The position numbers were made by a program, and so were the translations under genes. The notes below the pieces were generated by a model that did no database searches, was not told where the DNA came from, and worked only from the letters and a program-made list of their open reading frames with translations. Below are positions 33,779 through 43,446 of a stretch of DNA of 64,000 nucleotides, piece after piece (position 1 is the stretch's first letter; every line of letters starts with the position of its first letter). The stretch is taken from the NCBI GenBank assembly GCA_026168455.1, contig CM047430.1:21532735-21596734 (forward strand). Direction: 5' to 3'. The DNA comes from Theocolax elegans (lineage: Eukaryota > Arthropoda > Insecta > Hymenoptera > Cerocephalidae).

Positions 33779-34853
33779 ATCTCTCTCTCTCTCTCTCTCT
33801 CTTTGGCAGTCACTCGTGGGGTTCAAATCGGTGATTGCACACTTCCTTATGAACATAAGATAAAATGCCTTGGAGTATGGCTCACACCTACCCTTACTTG
33901 GTCTGATCACGTTCAACAAATCTCGACACGTGTCAGAGCATCACTCAGGATTCTGCGATTTCATAGGCACGCACTTTCACACGATCTTCGAACTTACCTT
34001 GTCCGTACCCTTGTATTTCCGCATCTTGACTATGCGTCAGCAGTTTACAACGAAGCAGATAAAACGAGGGATCTTCAACTGCAACGTTTACAAAATGCTT
34101 GCATCAGATTCATCTACGGCAACATCCCGAAGCGAGCTCATGTCACTCCATACAGACTTGAGCTTGGCTGGCTTTCAGCGAAACGACGGCGTCAATTCCT
34201 AACTGCCATGCAAGCATTCAAAACTCTATCATGTTCTCGCCCTCAATACCTGCTCAACGAAATTAAAGTACTAGGCGATACAGTTGTAGTTCGTAGCTCC
34301 AGTCGTTTACCACAGAGAACGTTAATTTACAAGCCTCCTAGGACGGAAACCTGGAAGAGATCGTTCTCTGTATCTGCTTCCGAAATTATTAACCAGCTAT
34401 CCCCTGTTACTTTCTCCATGGACTGCTTGTTCGAATTCAAGAAGAAATTATTTGATTTCCTGCTCACCAAAGATCGGCAAGACTGGGAGAACAGAATTAT
34501 CAGTGAAGGATTATTTGCGCCAACTATGCTAGCCGCAAACTAGAGGATAGAAAGTTATTCACGGGATGCCTAATTTTAATTGTATCACTTCGATCACTTT
34601 GCTTATTTATTTTTATGTTTTGTCGCGTTTTCACTGTATATTTCTTTTTTGTATTATATTTTATGTTTATATCGTTATATTTTATTTTACGCTCTTAAAT
34701 TGTACTCGTATATTTTTATTTATCTGCCCGAGATGTTACTGCGATTTTATTTTATTTTTCAATAATGTATGTCCTTTAGGGTCAGATGGGGTCACACCCC
34801 AATATCTCAATAAATCTAAATCTAAATCTAAATCTAAATCTCTCGGTGAGTAA
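33779..34853 (+). mobile_element. 5'-truncated LINE copy with 3' UTR and tail
   Basis: Starts next to a (CT)n tract. The frame 33761-34543 is open for about 250 codons of LINE sequence and encodes the ORF2 C-terminal domain: HKIKCLGVWLTPTLTWSDHV, VFPHLDYASAVYNEADK, LELGWLSAKRRRQF, DWENRII. A 3' UTR of about 250 bp ends in GGGGTCACACCCCAATATC and a hexamer tail. It is related to, but distinct from, the neighbouring LINEs. Truncation at the 5' end is typical of incomplete target-primed reverse transcription. The RT core is absent, so no activity is expected. Confidence 0.85.
34806..34848 (+). repeat. LINE 3' tail, (AAATCT)n
   Basis: About six to seven AAATCT/TAAATC hexamers forming the 3' end of the truncated LINE. 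Confidence 0.9.
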
Positions 34854-35359
34854 AAGCCTTCTTGTTTTTGTGCTCTGTTATCGTACTTTCACTGTATACT
34901 CATATCGTCGTCTGGAGTTTTTTGCAGTAACCTATAGGACCGGAAACTGTTTGCAGTAGCTATTTAAAAAATAGTTGTGATTATCTGTGGACGGTGGTTC
35001 TTTGAAACTTGTTTTATAAACCTAGTCAAATTTAGGAGGCTAGCCGAGCGGTTCTGTAGAGGTTGCTTGGGCGGCTTTTCATCAGCAGGTCAGCCAATAC
35101 CTGGAAGCAAGAAACACCTGGCAAGGACATACGAGTCGGATCGACAACTGCGAAAATGACAACATCGCGAGGCTACTTCGTCTGCGGTGGTCGAATAACG
35201 AGGAAGGATTATACCTAGGTTTGCGCGGTATGTAACAGCTCTGTACATATAAACTGCTTTGAGATCGCCCCGGGCTCATCGGAGCGACGCTGTTGCGTAC
35301 TAGCGCGAACTAAAGCCCTGGTTCACACCTCTACCAAGGCGGGGGCGCCACCGATTGGA
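34854..35359 (+). other. Probable 5' leader of the next LINE
   Basis: No gene recognised. The GC-richer part (35040-35350) adjoins the ORF1 relic at 35360 and may be its 5' UTR. The block TAGCCGAGCGG at 35041 resembles a tRNA A box but lacks a B box. Confidence 0.35.
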
Positions 35360-36230
35360 TTGCTACGGCTGACTGATGCGACCGACGTTATCGCGCTGGT
35401 GGCCACGCCCATTCCCTTTACTTCTTGCGCAAAGCGCGTTGCCTCGCCTCCGTTGCCATCAACAACGAAGGTTGCCAAGCAACCACGCGGCGCCGCGCCC
35501 ACTATATCAAATCAACTTAGACGCGATACAGCCGTCGACACCGTTTAAATGTCGGTCGCTCCGCCGCCGTGGCTAGAAGCGTTTGCTCGCGGTCTTAAGG
35601 AGGATTTAAGGAAAGACTTAAATTTAATCACGGAAATGGATGGTCGGGTTGAAGAAAAAGTGAACGTGGTTGGGGTGAACCTCAGGGCGCTTCATGCGCG
35701 TGTCTATACATTGGAGGAACGGACTAATTCCAGATTAAATGAAGTTAATACGCAAATTCTTGCGGTTAACTCGAGACTACAGGCGAGGGAGTCAGACATG
35801 TCGACGTGCTCTGTAAGTGCCTCGCGCACTGCCATCTCTGCAGATTCACTAAAGGACACGTGTGAAGTGCTTGTTTTGGGCCTTCCTGTAGTGTCGGGCC
35901 TCTCGAACTGTATGTTTTTTGAAAAGCAGCTCGTAGCAGTTAACCTGCCAATGTTGACGAAATAAGTCGTAGACATTCGTCCTTGGGTTCCGCGGTCGAA
36001 GAAGGAGACGATGCCGTCTTTATGAGACCACTGTGACCGAAAACCACTTTTAAATTATGGTCGTTAGCGACTCGGAAGTGTACCGAGCTGGGCTACGCGA
36101 GGCCCTTAGTAGTAAATTTAAAAGTTTATACACGGGAGACGAGGGATGGACCATTGACGTGTGTAACCTCCGAGGCCGACATTCATAATCTACCGTCGCT
36201 CTCTTCATCTTCCTCGCAAGCTAAATGAGA
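35360..36230 (+). pseudogene. LINE ORF1 relic
   Basis: Broken copy related to the ORF1 at 29662. It has a Pro/Lys/Ala N-terminus (RVASPPLPSTTKVAKQPRG), a stop at about 35546, then PPPWLEAFARGLKEDL and a coiled-coil segment (VGVNLRALHARVYTLEERTN). The C-terminal half begins DTCEVLVLGLPVVSGLSN, and the frame closes at 35965. Beyond it, shifted-frame remnants (FKLWSLATRKCTELGYARP-like) run to about 36200. ORF2 follows on the same strand. Confidence 0.7.
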
Positions 36231-36269
36231 CAGAACTGGTCGGGCCAATAAAAATAATAAAACCATATC

Positions 36270-38170
36270 ATCTAATTGTTTTTCCATTTTGTCGTTGATG
36301 TCATTGCGATTACTGAAACCTTCCTTACTGAGCACGACTCCTCTGATATTTTTAAACTACCTGGATATGTATTGCACAGATTGGATCGTGTGGGTAGGGG
36401 AGGGGGTGGGGTTGCGGCGTATATACGTGAGGAGTATCAGGTTCCTGTTGTTGCAAACTCAGATCCTGTTTTTTACAACAAACCGGAATTCTTAATTTTA
36501 CGCTTAGTGGGTAGCTCGTTGACGACTCTTTTAGCGGTGGTCTACCACCATGATGAGACCGTCATGATGAGAGCGAGCCTGATGGCACTGGGCCTTTCGC
36601 TTATCCCATCTGAACCGACTCATCATGCGGTGACATCGAATAGTTTCTTCCACACTTGGTTAGACCTCTTCCTGATTTGTGAGCCGGTGCCAAGTTTTAA
36701 ATATCTTAAGTCGACTGCTTCCTTTGCGGCCGGTCACGACTCCATTAGTTTGGAATTATTTATGCCGAATAAACAAAAAGTAGGGGAGAGGAAGTTTTGG
36801 AAGAGAAATCTGGAAGAGGTAAACCTTCAAATCCTTTCTACCACATTCGCATCATTCATGAATAACTCATCGGCACTAACTTGACCTGACCAGCCCCTCT
36901 CCACAACCCTTAATTCATTTGAAATGATCTCCTCATTTTTAACAAACATTAGCCATTCAATTTTAAATTCTTATAATGTTCTTGCTCCGTTGAAACTCAT
37001 CACTATCAAAAATTCACATAAACCCTGGGTCACACGAGAAATAAAAATGTGCATTAGAGACAGAAATAAAGCTTTTAAAAAATTCCGTATTTCAGAAGAT
37101 CCGCTGGACTATAGTAACTATAAGGAGTTCAGAAATAGTGTTTCAAATTCAATGTAAATTCAAATTTCTCGCGAATAAGCTAAGTGTAAATAGTGATCCA
37201 GCTAGTTCCTGGAGGTATCTCCGAAATATGGGATTTTGCACAAAGGCGCACCCTTCACCACTAAAAGTTTTCACAGTACATCAACTTAACACCCATTACT
37301 CATCCATCTCAAATCATTTACCCCCTCTCACAGTTCAGTCATTTGCATCCATCATATCTACCACATGCTTGTTATCATCCTCATCTTCTTCTTTCTCCTT
37401 CTCATTAGTAACGGCCAAAGGGGTGAGGCACGCATTATTAAGATCTACCTCCAAGGCAGTCGGTATTGATTGAATCTCCTCAAATATGCTCAAACTTGTG
37501 GAACCTCTATTAACCTCTCCCGTGGAATTATTCAATAATATGTTAACTGTGGGTTATTTCCGCGACTGCTGAAAGAGGGTGGTTTTGTTTCCGTTAGCAA
37601 AGTCGAGTAAAGTTGTGTCGTGTGCTGATACTAGGCCAATTGCTAAGCTATGTGAACTGTCCAAGGTACTTAAGCGCATAGTGGATTTGCATCTTTCGCA
37701 TTATTTAGAAAGCAACAATATATTGACCGAAAGACAGGCAGGTTTTTGAAGGGGCCATAGCACCCAGACAGCTTTACTGGGGGTTCTGGATGACGACAGA
37801 TGAGCCATTGATTCTCGGATGATCACGGTTCTGATGTTGTTCGACTTCTCAAAGGCCTTCGATGCAGTGCCTCACGATAGGCTTATTACTAAATTGAGTA
37901 ATATTGGGTGTTCGGATAATGTTCTAAATTAGTTTTATAGGTATTTGGTGGGCCGCACGCAGGCTGTTGAGGGTGAGGGTGGCGAGCTGTCCGACTGGTT
38001 GAGAGTAAATGCGGGTATACCTCAGGGCAGTGTACTTGGTCCGATTTTGTTTTCCATTTTTATATATGATTTGCCAAATGTTTTGTAATATAGTAAATGT
38101 ATGCTGTTCGCGGATGATGCCCAGGTTTTTTCGTCATTTTATCCGGAAGTTCATGTAGCTGTATATAATA
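36270..38170 (+). pseudogene. LINE ORF2 endonuclease-RT relic
   Basis: Same family as 30697-33545. The endonuclease (36276-36884) keeps VIAITETFLTEHDSSD, GGGGVAAYIREEYQ and AAGHDSISLE but lacks the GDFN segment, by an internal deletion after VVYHH. RT pieces follow in several frames: RNKAFKKFRISEDPLDY, DTRPIAKLCE, ERQAGF (then a stop), VLMLFDFSKAFDAVPHDRLI, GIPQGSVLGPILFS and MLFADDAQVF at about 38100-38129. So FADD survives, but at least five stops and frameshifts interrupt it. It ends at about 38170, where a satellite-like array begins. Confidence 0.85.
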
Positions 38171-38225
38171 TAATAAGGCTTGTGCCACGTCCCCATACTT
38201 ATCTCGGGTGCGCGACACACGCCCC

Positions 38226-38530
38226 TTGATAACTGTCAAATTATGTTTGTGCAAATTAGGTTGTAAAATTCCTGCATCGTCTGCGTATCAACATGCAGAA
38301 AGCTATTGCATGGAAAGTATAGTAATAAATGTCAAATTATGTTTTTAAAAATTAGGTTGTAACATTCCCGCAGCGTCTGCGTATCACAATACAGAAAACG
38401 ATTGCATGAAAAGTACATAGAAATAGTTGTCAAATTATTGTTGTATAATTTTTGGTTCAAAAATTCCTGCATCGTCTGAGCATGAAAATGCAAAAAACGA
38501 TTGTGCGAATTAACGGCTTTCTGTCAAATA
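38226..38530. repeat. Satellite-like array, about 97-bp period
   Basis: Three units, aligned on ATTCCTGCATCGTCTGCGTA at about 38268, 38364 and 38462. Each is followed by AACATGCAGAAAGCTATTGC-like words and TGTCAAATTATG. Related to the array at 15950-16255. Confidence 0.8.
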
Positions 38531-38934
38531 ATTCAATCTACAAAAGTTATTTGCAAATGAATATAATAACTTGAATGTACTATTAGCGCCATATACTGCG
38601 GTTTTATTGCGTAATATAATTTTTAACGAATTATGGCGCTGTAGTACATAACAGCTTACTACACTACCTATGCTTCGTCGATAGTTTCTTGGATATGGTA
38701 CCCGAGGTTTTATTCCGAGGTGTAAATACTATTTTTTTTTTCCGAAAATCGTCAAATATTATTTTGTTCCTTTTATACAGGACACTTATTTTCTCTCACA
38801 TACTACCAAGATTTATCTATTTCTCACTTTTTGCATGTGAGGCCAGCAATACATAATTTTACGTTCTGCTTATAGGGAGCAAAATATCATTATTACGCAA
38901 AATATAAATGATAAATAAGATTTGTATATTTTAG
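38531..38934 (+). other. Intron-like sequence before the XDH/AO exon
   Basis: AT-rich, no exon recognised. It ends in a pyrimidine-poor but usable acceptor (TATATTTTAG at 38925-38934). The preceding exon of the XDH/AO gene is not in this stretch. Confidence 0.4.
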
Positions 38935-39176
38935 GAAACCTATGTAGATGTACTGGATATCGGCCAATCATTGAAGCTTGTTGCACATTTACAGAGGATT
39001 GGGAAAAATCAATAATACTAAAAGAACGTCATATTAAAAATGGTGATAAATGTTGCACAACAGGTAGTTTATGTTGCAAACGAATTTTGACTGTAGAAAC
39101 AACAGGATTGTTTGATACAAGCTCATTTTTACCATATAAACCTACACAAGAGCCGATCTTTCCGCCTCAGCTACAA
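38935..39176 (+). CDS. XDH/aldehyde oxidase exon: second [2Fe-2S] motif and linker
   Basis: Open exon between AG (38933-38934) and GTAAGT (39177). It begins in phase with [20 protein letters not shown]. The C-x-R-C pair in LCRCTGYRP is the hallmark of the alpha-helical [2Fe-2S] domain of molybdo-flavoenzymes (xanthine dehydrogenase, aldehyde oxidase). The linker ends in [15 protein letters not shown], the conserved lead into the FAD domain. These enzymes oxidise purines or aldehydes at a molybdenum centre. No stop or frameshift is visible. Preceding exons are not recognisable upstream, where LINE and satellite sequence lies, so this may be part of a gene with far exons or a gene fragment. Confidence 0.85.
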
Positions 39177-39319
39177 GTAAGTTAATGTTCAATGTTTGTA
39201 CTATATTATTACTAAATTCTATAAGATAGAGTAAGTTTTGAAAATTTTACATGACACACAAATACATCTTACGTACTACTAGAAACATTACTTTTCATAC
39301 GTCGAATGCAAATAAAAAT

Positions 39320-39351
39320 AAAATTTTGGCCTGGGGGCCATGGGTTAGATG
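39320..39351 (+). other. Left half of a tRNA-like relic split by hAT
   Basis: GCCTGGGGGCCATGGGTTAG reads like the 5' part of a tRNA-derived head. Its continuation (GTTAGATGGTAGAG and a GGGTTTAATTACC B-box-like word) lies on the far side of the hAT insertion at 42809-42860. Probably an old SINE head or tRNA pseudogene. Confidence 0.35.
39344..39351. repeat. hAT target-site duplication, copy 1
   Basis: GTTAGATG, identical to 42809-42816. Confidence 0.93.
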
Positions 39352-39399
39352 CAGGGTTGCAAAAATTGTAATTACGAGAAAATTTAATTAGTAATTACT

Positions 39400-39703
39400 T
39401 TTTGGCTTAATAATTAAACTCCATATTAATTCGAAAATACTTTTCGACTGGGTATTGAAACTTCATTTAATTACAAATTACTTGGCAAATGAATAATTAA
39501 ACTTTATTTTAATCCTTAAATACTTTTGTACTGAGTAATTAATCTTTTTTTTTAATTCTTAAATACTTTTGTACTGAGTAATTAAACTTTATTTTAATTC
39601 TTAATTACTTATGTACTGAGTAATTAAACTTTATTTTAATTCTTAATTACTTATGTACTGAGTAATTAAACTTCATTTTAATTATTAATTACTTTTGTAC
39701 TGA
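39400..39703. repeat. Subterminal 42-bp tandem repeats, left arm
   Basis: Units like TAATTAAACTTTATTTTAAT followed by TCTTAATTACTTATGTACTG; the array resumes after the MITE at 40379-40450. Confidence 0.85.
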
Positions 39704-40378
39704 CAAGGGAAGTACATGACCTCCGGGAAACGGATCTCATCCTAACTTTGGTATGTCTTTTATAATATAAAAATATGAAGAAAGCCAAGTTATCTCTTGC
39801 CAATGGCCACTTTTACGGAAGTTATTCGACATCCAATAATAATAGCAGTAAAAATTACTTCCAATTCGGTCGCTTATAACTCAAAAATAAATAAAGATAA
39901 ACAATTGAACCAAAACCAGAAGAAAGTTGAGTTCAAGTAGATATGGTTTGAAAAAAAAGAAGCTCAAATTGCTTAATTTGAAGCAAAGTTATGAAGAAAA
40001 TAAGAAATTGAAGATTATTAGGCCAAAAGAAACAATAAATTTTTCATATTAAATTTTGGCCTAATAATCTTCAATTTCTTATTTTCTTCATTACTTTGCT
40101 TCAAATTAAGCAATTTGAGCTTCTTTTTTTCAAACCATATCTACTTGAACTCAACTTTCTTCTGGTTTTTGGTTTGATTGTTTATCTTTATTTGTTTTCG
40201 AGTTATAAGCGACCGAATTAAAAGTAATTTTTACTGCTATTATTATTGGAAGTCGAATAACTTCCATAAAAGTGGCCATTGGCAAGAGATAACTTGGCTT
40301 TTTTCATATTTTTATATTATAAAAGACATACCAAAGTTAGGATGAGATCCGTTTCCCGGAGGTCATGTACTTCCCTTG
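39704..40378. mobile_element. Fold-back MITE, TSD TGA
   Basis: 675 bp, almost wholly two inverted arms of about 330 bp. Ends CAAGGGAAGTACATGACC and GGTCATGTACTTCCCTTG; TGA on both sides (39701-39703, 40379-40381). The empty target can be read from neighbouring 42-bp repeat units (TACTGAGTAATT). No coding capacity. The arms are still nearly identical, so insertion is young relative to its hAT host. Confidence 0.93.
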
Positions 40379-40683
40379 TGAGTAATTAAACCTTATTTAA
40401 ATAAATAATTACATTTGAAATGAATAATTAAACTTCGTGATAATTACTAAATATTTTTTTAATTGGGAATTAAACTCCATGTAATTTTTAATTATTATAA
40501 ACGACTTTAGATACTAACAGGGTTCTTACCCTGTTAGTAATCTTTGGTCATAATGTAAGTAGTCACAAAACTGTCATTTACTATTACATATTTATTTATA
40601 AGATATACAATTTTTTTTACTGTGCAATTAAAATATTTACATTTTCGTGTACTGTGAAAAATAGCAATTTATTTATGTTTTTT

Positions 40684-40893
40684 TTATTTAGCCCTGTACA
40701 ACACGCGTTTTTCAAAAATGACATCTTTTAATCTATTATTAATTGCACTGTCCAGAAGCGTGGCAATCGAAAAAAGCCTCTCTACTGGAGCCGACGATGG
40801 TGAAGCAGTATTAAAATTTAAGAATAACTCTAAAACTAATGGGTAATCCTCAAGAATTATTAATTCTTCTTCCTCTGAATCGAAGTATCTCAT
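40684..40893 (-). pseudogene. hAT transposase C-terminal dimerisation fragment
   Basis: 70 residues with LNFNTASPSSAPVERLFSIA followed by SAINNRLKDVIFEKRVLYRA. The S-S-A-x-V-E-R-x-F-S motif and the x-x-R-L-x-x-x-x-x-E-x-x-x-x-x-R tail form the hAT family C-terminal (dimerisation) region. The catalytic DDE core and BED finger are absent. It lies near the centre of the hAT element on its minus strand, followed by the right-arm repeats, so it is the only coding remnant of the original transposase. Confidence 0.88.
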
Positions 40894-40939
40894 AAGTTCA
40901 TAGTATTCAGGGTAATTAATAATAAAAATAAAGTTAAAT

Positions 40940-41345
40940 TATTCAGTAAAAAAGTAATTAAGAATTAAAAAAAAGTTTAATTACTCAGTCCAAAAGTAAT
41001 TAAGAATTAAAATAAAGTTTAATACCTCAGTCCAAAAGTAATTAAGAATTAAAATAATGTTTAATTACTCAGTACAAAAGTAATTAATAATTTAAAAAAA
41101 GTTTAATTACACAGTACAAAAGTAATTATTAATTTAAAAAAAGTTTAATTACTCAGTACAAAAGTAATTAATAATTTAAAAAAAGTTTAAGTACTCAGTA
41201 CAAACGTAATTAATAATTTAAAAAAAGTTTAATTACTCAGTACAAACGTAATTAATAATTTAAAAAAAGTTTAATTACTCAGTACATAAGTAATTCAGAA
41301 TTACAAAAAAGTTTAATTACTCAGTACAAAAGTAATTACTAATTA
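40940..41345. repeat. Subterminal 42-bp tandem repeats, right arm (inverted)
   Basis: About ten units such as AAGTTTAATTACTCAGTACA followed by AAAGTAATTAATAATTTAAA, the reverse complement of the left-arm units. Confidence 0.9.
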
Positions 41346-41361
41346 ATGTAGGTATTGAATT

Positions 41362-42775
41362 TGTGACGTGTCCACTGGGGATTAGGGTGGAGTCACGGTT
41401 AAGACACAAAAATCAAACAACTTAGTTAAAAGAGATTGCAGGTTTAATGCACTTACTGTGCTCACAAGTATTACACGGCAAAGCAGCGGCTTTGCCGTTC
41501 AAAGTTGCCGGTCACGTTGGCCGCGGTCGCTCGCGTTCGCGCGATTGCGGGCCGTCCCGCACCTAACCACGCGTCGCGCACACACACTGAAAGGAAGCTG
41601 GACTTGGGAGGAAGGAGCACGGCTCACCTGGACGCTCGTCTCCTGGGTCCTCGGACACACACGTAGTTTATGAAAATTGCGGTATCTCGGGTCGCACGAT
41701 CGGTGGTCGGTCGCAGTCTGTCGAGTATCGGCACGCACGAAGCGAGAGAGTTTTCCCTCGGCGTATTGCGCAGGCGCGCCTACTCTCGCGTCTCGAGTCG
41801 TGCGCGCTCGGCTCAGTTCGTACTGGCCGCTCGGGCCGTGATTTCGCTGCCTCGACGGAGATGTCTACGACGTTGGCTTCTTTTGGTGCTGGATGGCGAT
41901 CAAGTAATTGCGGCCCTGCTGAGAAGACTGTCTGCGAGGTAAACTTTAAATCGTTCCTTATTACTTTGATTTTAAGCTAATTCGAGCCTCTCGAGTTTCT
42001 TCGTTGCAGGTGCCGTATGTTGTGAATACGGGATCTTCGGCTCGGAGTGTCCGGACAGCTGGAGCACATCGGCGTCTCATAACAGCCCTCAGTGAGCGGA
42101 GCCAGGCAGCGGTGAATCGTCGTGGTCCTATGGAGTGCCGCCAAGGTAATTTACCTACTTTCCTCGGGCTCTATCTAGATGTTTATTTGTGTCTGCCATA
42201 ACCTCAACTAGACATGTCATCTCCTTTCCTGTTGGTCCTATTGACATACCTGGGAGAAGCTATGCCTGGTTATAGCTTCTCCATCCTCGTTCCTTAGTAG
42301 TCGACCAACTTATTAATTGATTACCGTTTCAGGTACTCTAATTGGCAGTACACCATGGCTTGAGCGCAAGGGCGCTACCTCATTCCAAGGCCTGGAGTCT
42401 TTACCTGGGCTGCTCAACCTCGGAGGCTTCTCTTGGGTGCTGGAGAGGGCAATCAAGGCTGGATGGGACCTGGGGATATGATACGGGTCATTACTGGTGC
42501 TGGAGAAGACATAAGGATGCTGGATCAACGGAGCAGTGTGTGTGTGTGTGCCATTGTGCGCAGTCAGGAGTCGCATCTCCTTTGCTTCGGGTTCTGCTGC
42601 TTACTACGCATTGTAAGCTTATATCGGTTGCACACATTCGCATATGTGTGTCTAATAGGACTTAATTGGTATGTATAGCACGCTTACTTCGCATAGTAAG
42701 CTTGACAGGTGCTATACAATACCTTGTCTCGCTAGTTTATTTCTAAGTGACATGTAGTATAACTACAATGTCACA
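41362..42775 (-). mobile_element. Solo LTR inside hAT, TSD AATT
   Basis: 1414 bp starting TGTGACGTGTCC and ending ACAATGTCACA (6-bp perfect inverted ends TGTGAC/GTCACA), with AATT on both sides (41358-41361, 42776-42779). GC-rich between 41470 and 42150, with several open frames of 65-107 codons on both strands, none with a domain. The end TGTGACGTG is shared with the LTR at 48855 and, inverted, with 18548. Orientation is inferred by analogy with 48855. Inserted after the hAT element. Confidence 0.85.
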
Positions 42776-42808
42776 AATTAGAAAAGTAATTAATTATTTG
42801 CAACCCTG

Positions 42809-42816
42809 GTTAGATG
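42809..42816. repeat. hAT target-site duplication, copy 2
   Basis: GTTAGATG, identical to 39344-39351. Confidence 0.93.
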
Positions 42817-43044
42817 GTAGAGTGGACACGTAATTAGAGGTACCGGGTTTAATTACCTAATACTATCGCTTGATATAAGCACTACTGGGGAATGTATTGT
42901 CAACAAAGTCTTTATTTACAAAGATATATAACCACAGTCGCGTTCTCATTAGCTCGAATTTAAATGCATGACAAGAGCAAAGTTTAAAAAAAATAAAATA
43001 TTCCAATTTAAAATATACTAATAACAATTTTATAATGTTTATAG

Positions 43045-43186
43045 GTTTCAAGTGAACTAGATAATGAATATTTAATATTAAAAGGTAGAGACGTAACATG
43101 GTATAGACCAGTACATTTATATGATTTGTTACTACTCAAACAAAAATATCCAAATTCCAAAATAATCGTAGGAAACACTGAAATTG
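43045..43186 (+). CDS. XDH/aldehyde oxidase exon: start of FAD domain
   Basis: 142-bp exon between TTATAG (43039-43044) and GTAAAA (43187). It reads VSSELDNEYLILKGRDVTWY, then RPVHLYDLLLLKQKYPNSKI and IVGNTEIG. This is the beginning of the FAD-binding domain of the XDH/AO family (the IVGNTE(I/V)G loop contacts FAD). Phase 0 at its start fits the end of the exon at 39176 exactly (PPQLQ followed by VSSEL). The intron between is 3.87 kb, because the hAT, MITE and LTR insertions fill it. No stops. Confidence 0.87.
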
Positions 43187-43278
43187 GTAAAAATATTTGC
43201 TTCTCTAGTTTTATAAATATTGGAAATGTATAATTTATAATTTGATTTCATAAATACAAAAAACTCATTACTTTCTAG

Positions 43279-43446
43279 GGGTTGAAATTAAGTTTAAAAG
43301 CTTCGTATATCCAGTACTTATTCAACCAACGAAAATAGACCAGTTACGTGAAATTTCGGATATAAATGATGGAATCAGAATTGGAGCCAGCGTAACATTT
43401 GACGAAATGGAAGAAGCCCTACAACATCAATTAAAAACTAAGCCTG
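43279..43446 (+). CDS. XDH/aldehyde oxidase exon: FAD domain continued
   Basis: 168-bp exon after TTTCTAG (43278) and before GTAAAT (43447). Phase 1 is compatible with the exon ending at 43186 (shared Gly codon). It reads GVEIKFKSFVYPVLIQPTKI, then DQLREISDINDGIRIGASVT and FDEMEEALQHQ. This is the next part of the FAD domain (VYPVLIQPTxI...L). No stop or frameshift. The following FAD-domain residues and the molybdopterin domain are not recognisable in the rest of the window. Confidence 0.86.

Larger units (their letters stand above)
39352..42808 (-). mobile_element. hAT element, 3.46 kb, non-autonomous or decayed
   Basis: Terminal inverted repeats CAGGGTTGCAAA / TTTGCAACCCTG sit between perfect 8-bp duplications GTTAGATG. 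Both TIR and TSD are diagnostic of the hAT superfamily. Inside each end are tandem 42-bp units in opposite orientation (39400-39703 and 40379-40450 on the left, about 40940-41345 on the right). Only a C-terminal transposase fragment (40684-40893, minus) remains. The copy has itself been hit by a fold-back MITE (39704-40378) and an LTR (41362-42775). It lies within an intron of the XDH/AO gene. Confidence 0.92.

Noticed and set aside
35041..35120. tRNA-Ser/Leu-like A box TAGCCGAGCGG
   Set aside because: No B box (GGTTCGANTCC) or cloverleaf follows.
41458..42665. Several open frames of 65-107 codons
   Set aside because: They lie within a solo LTR bounded by an AATT duplication and show no domain.
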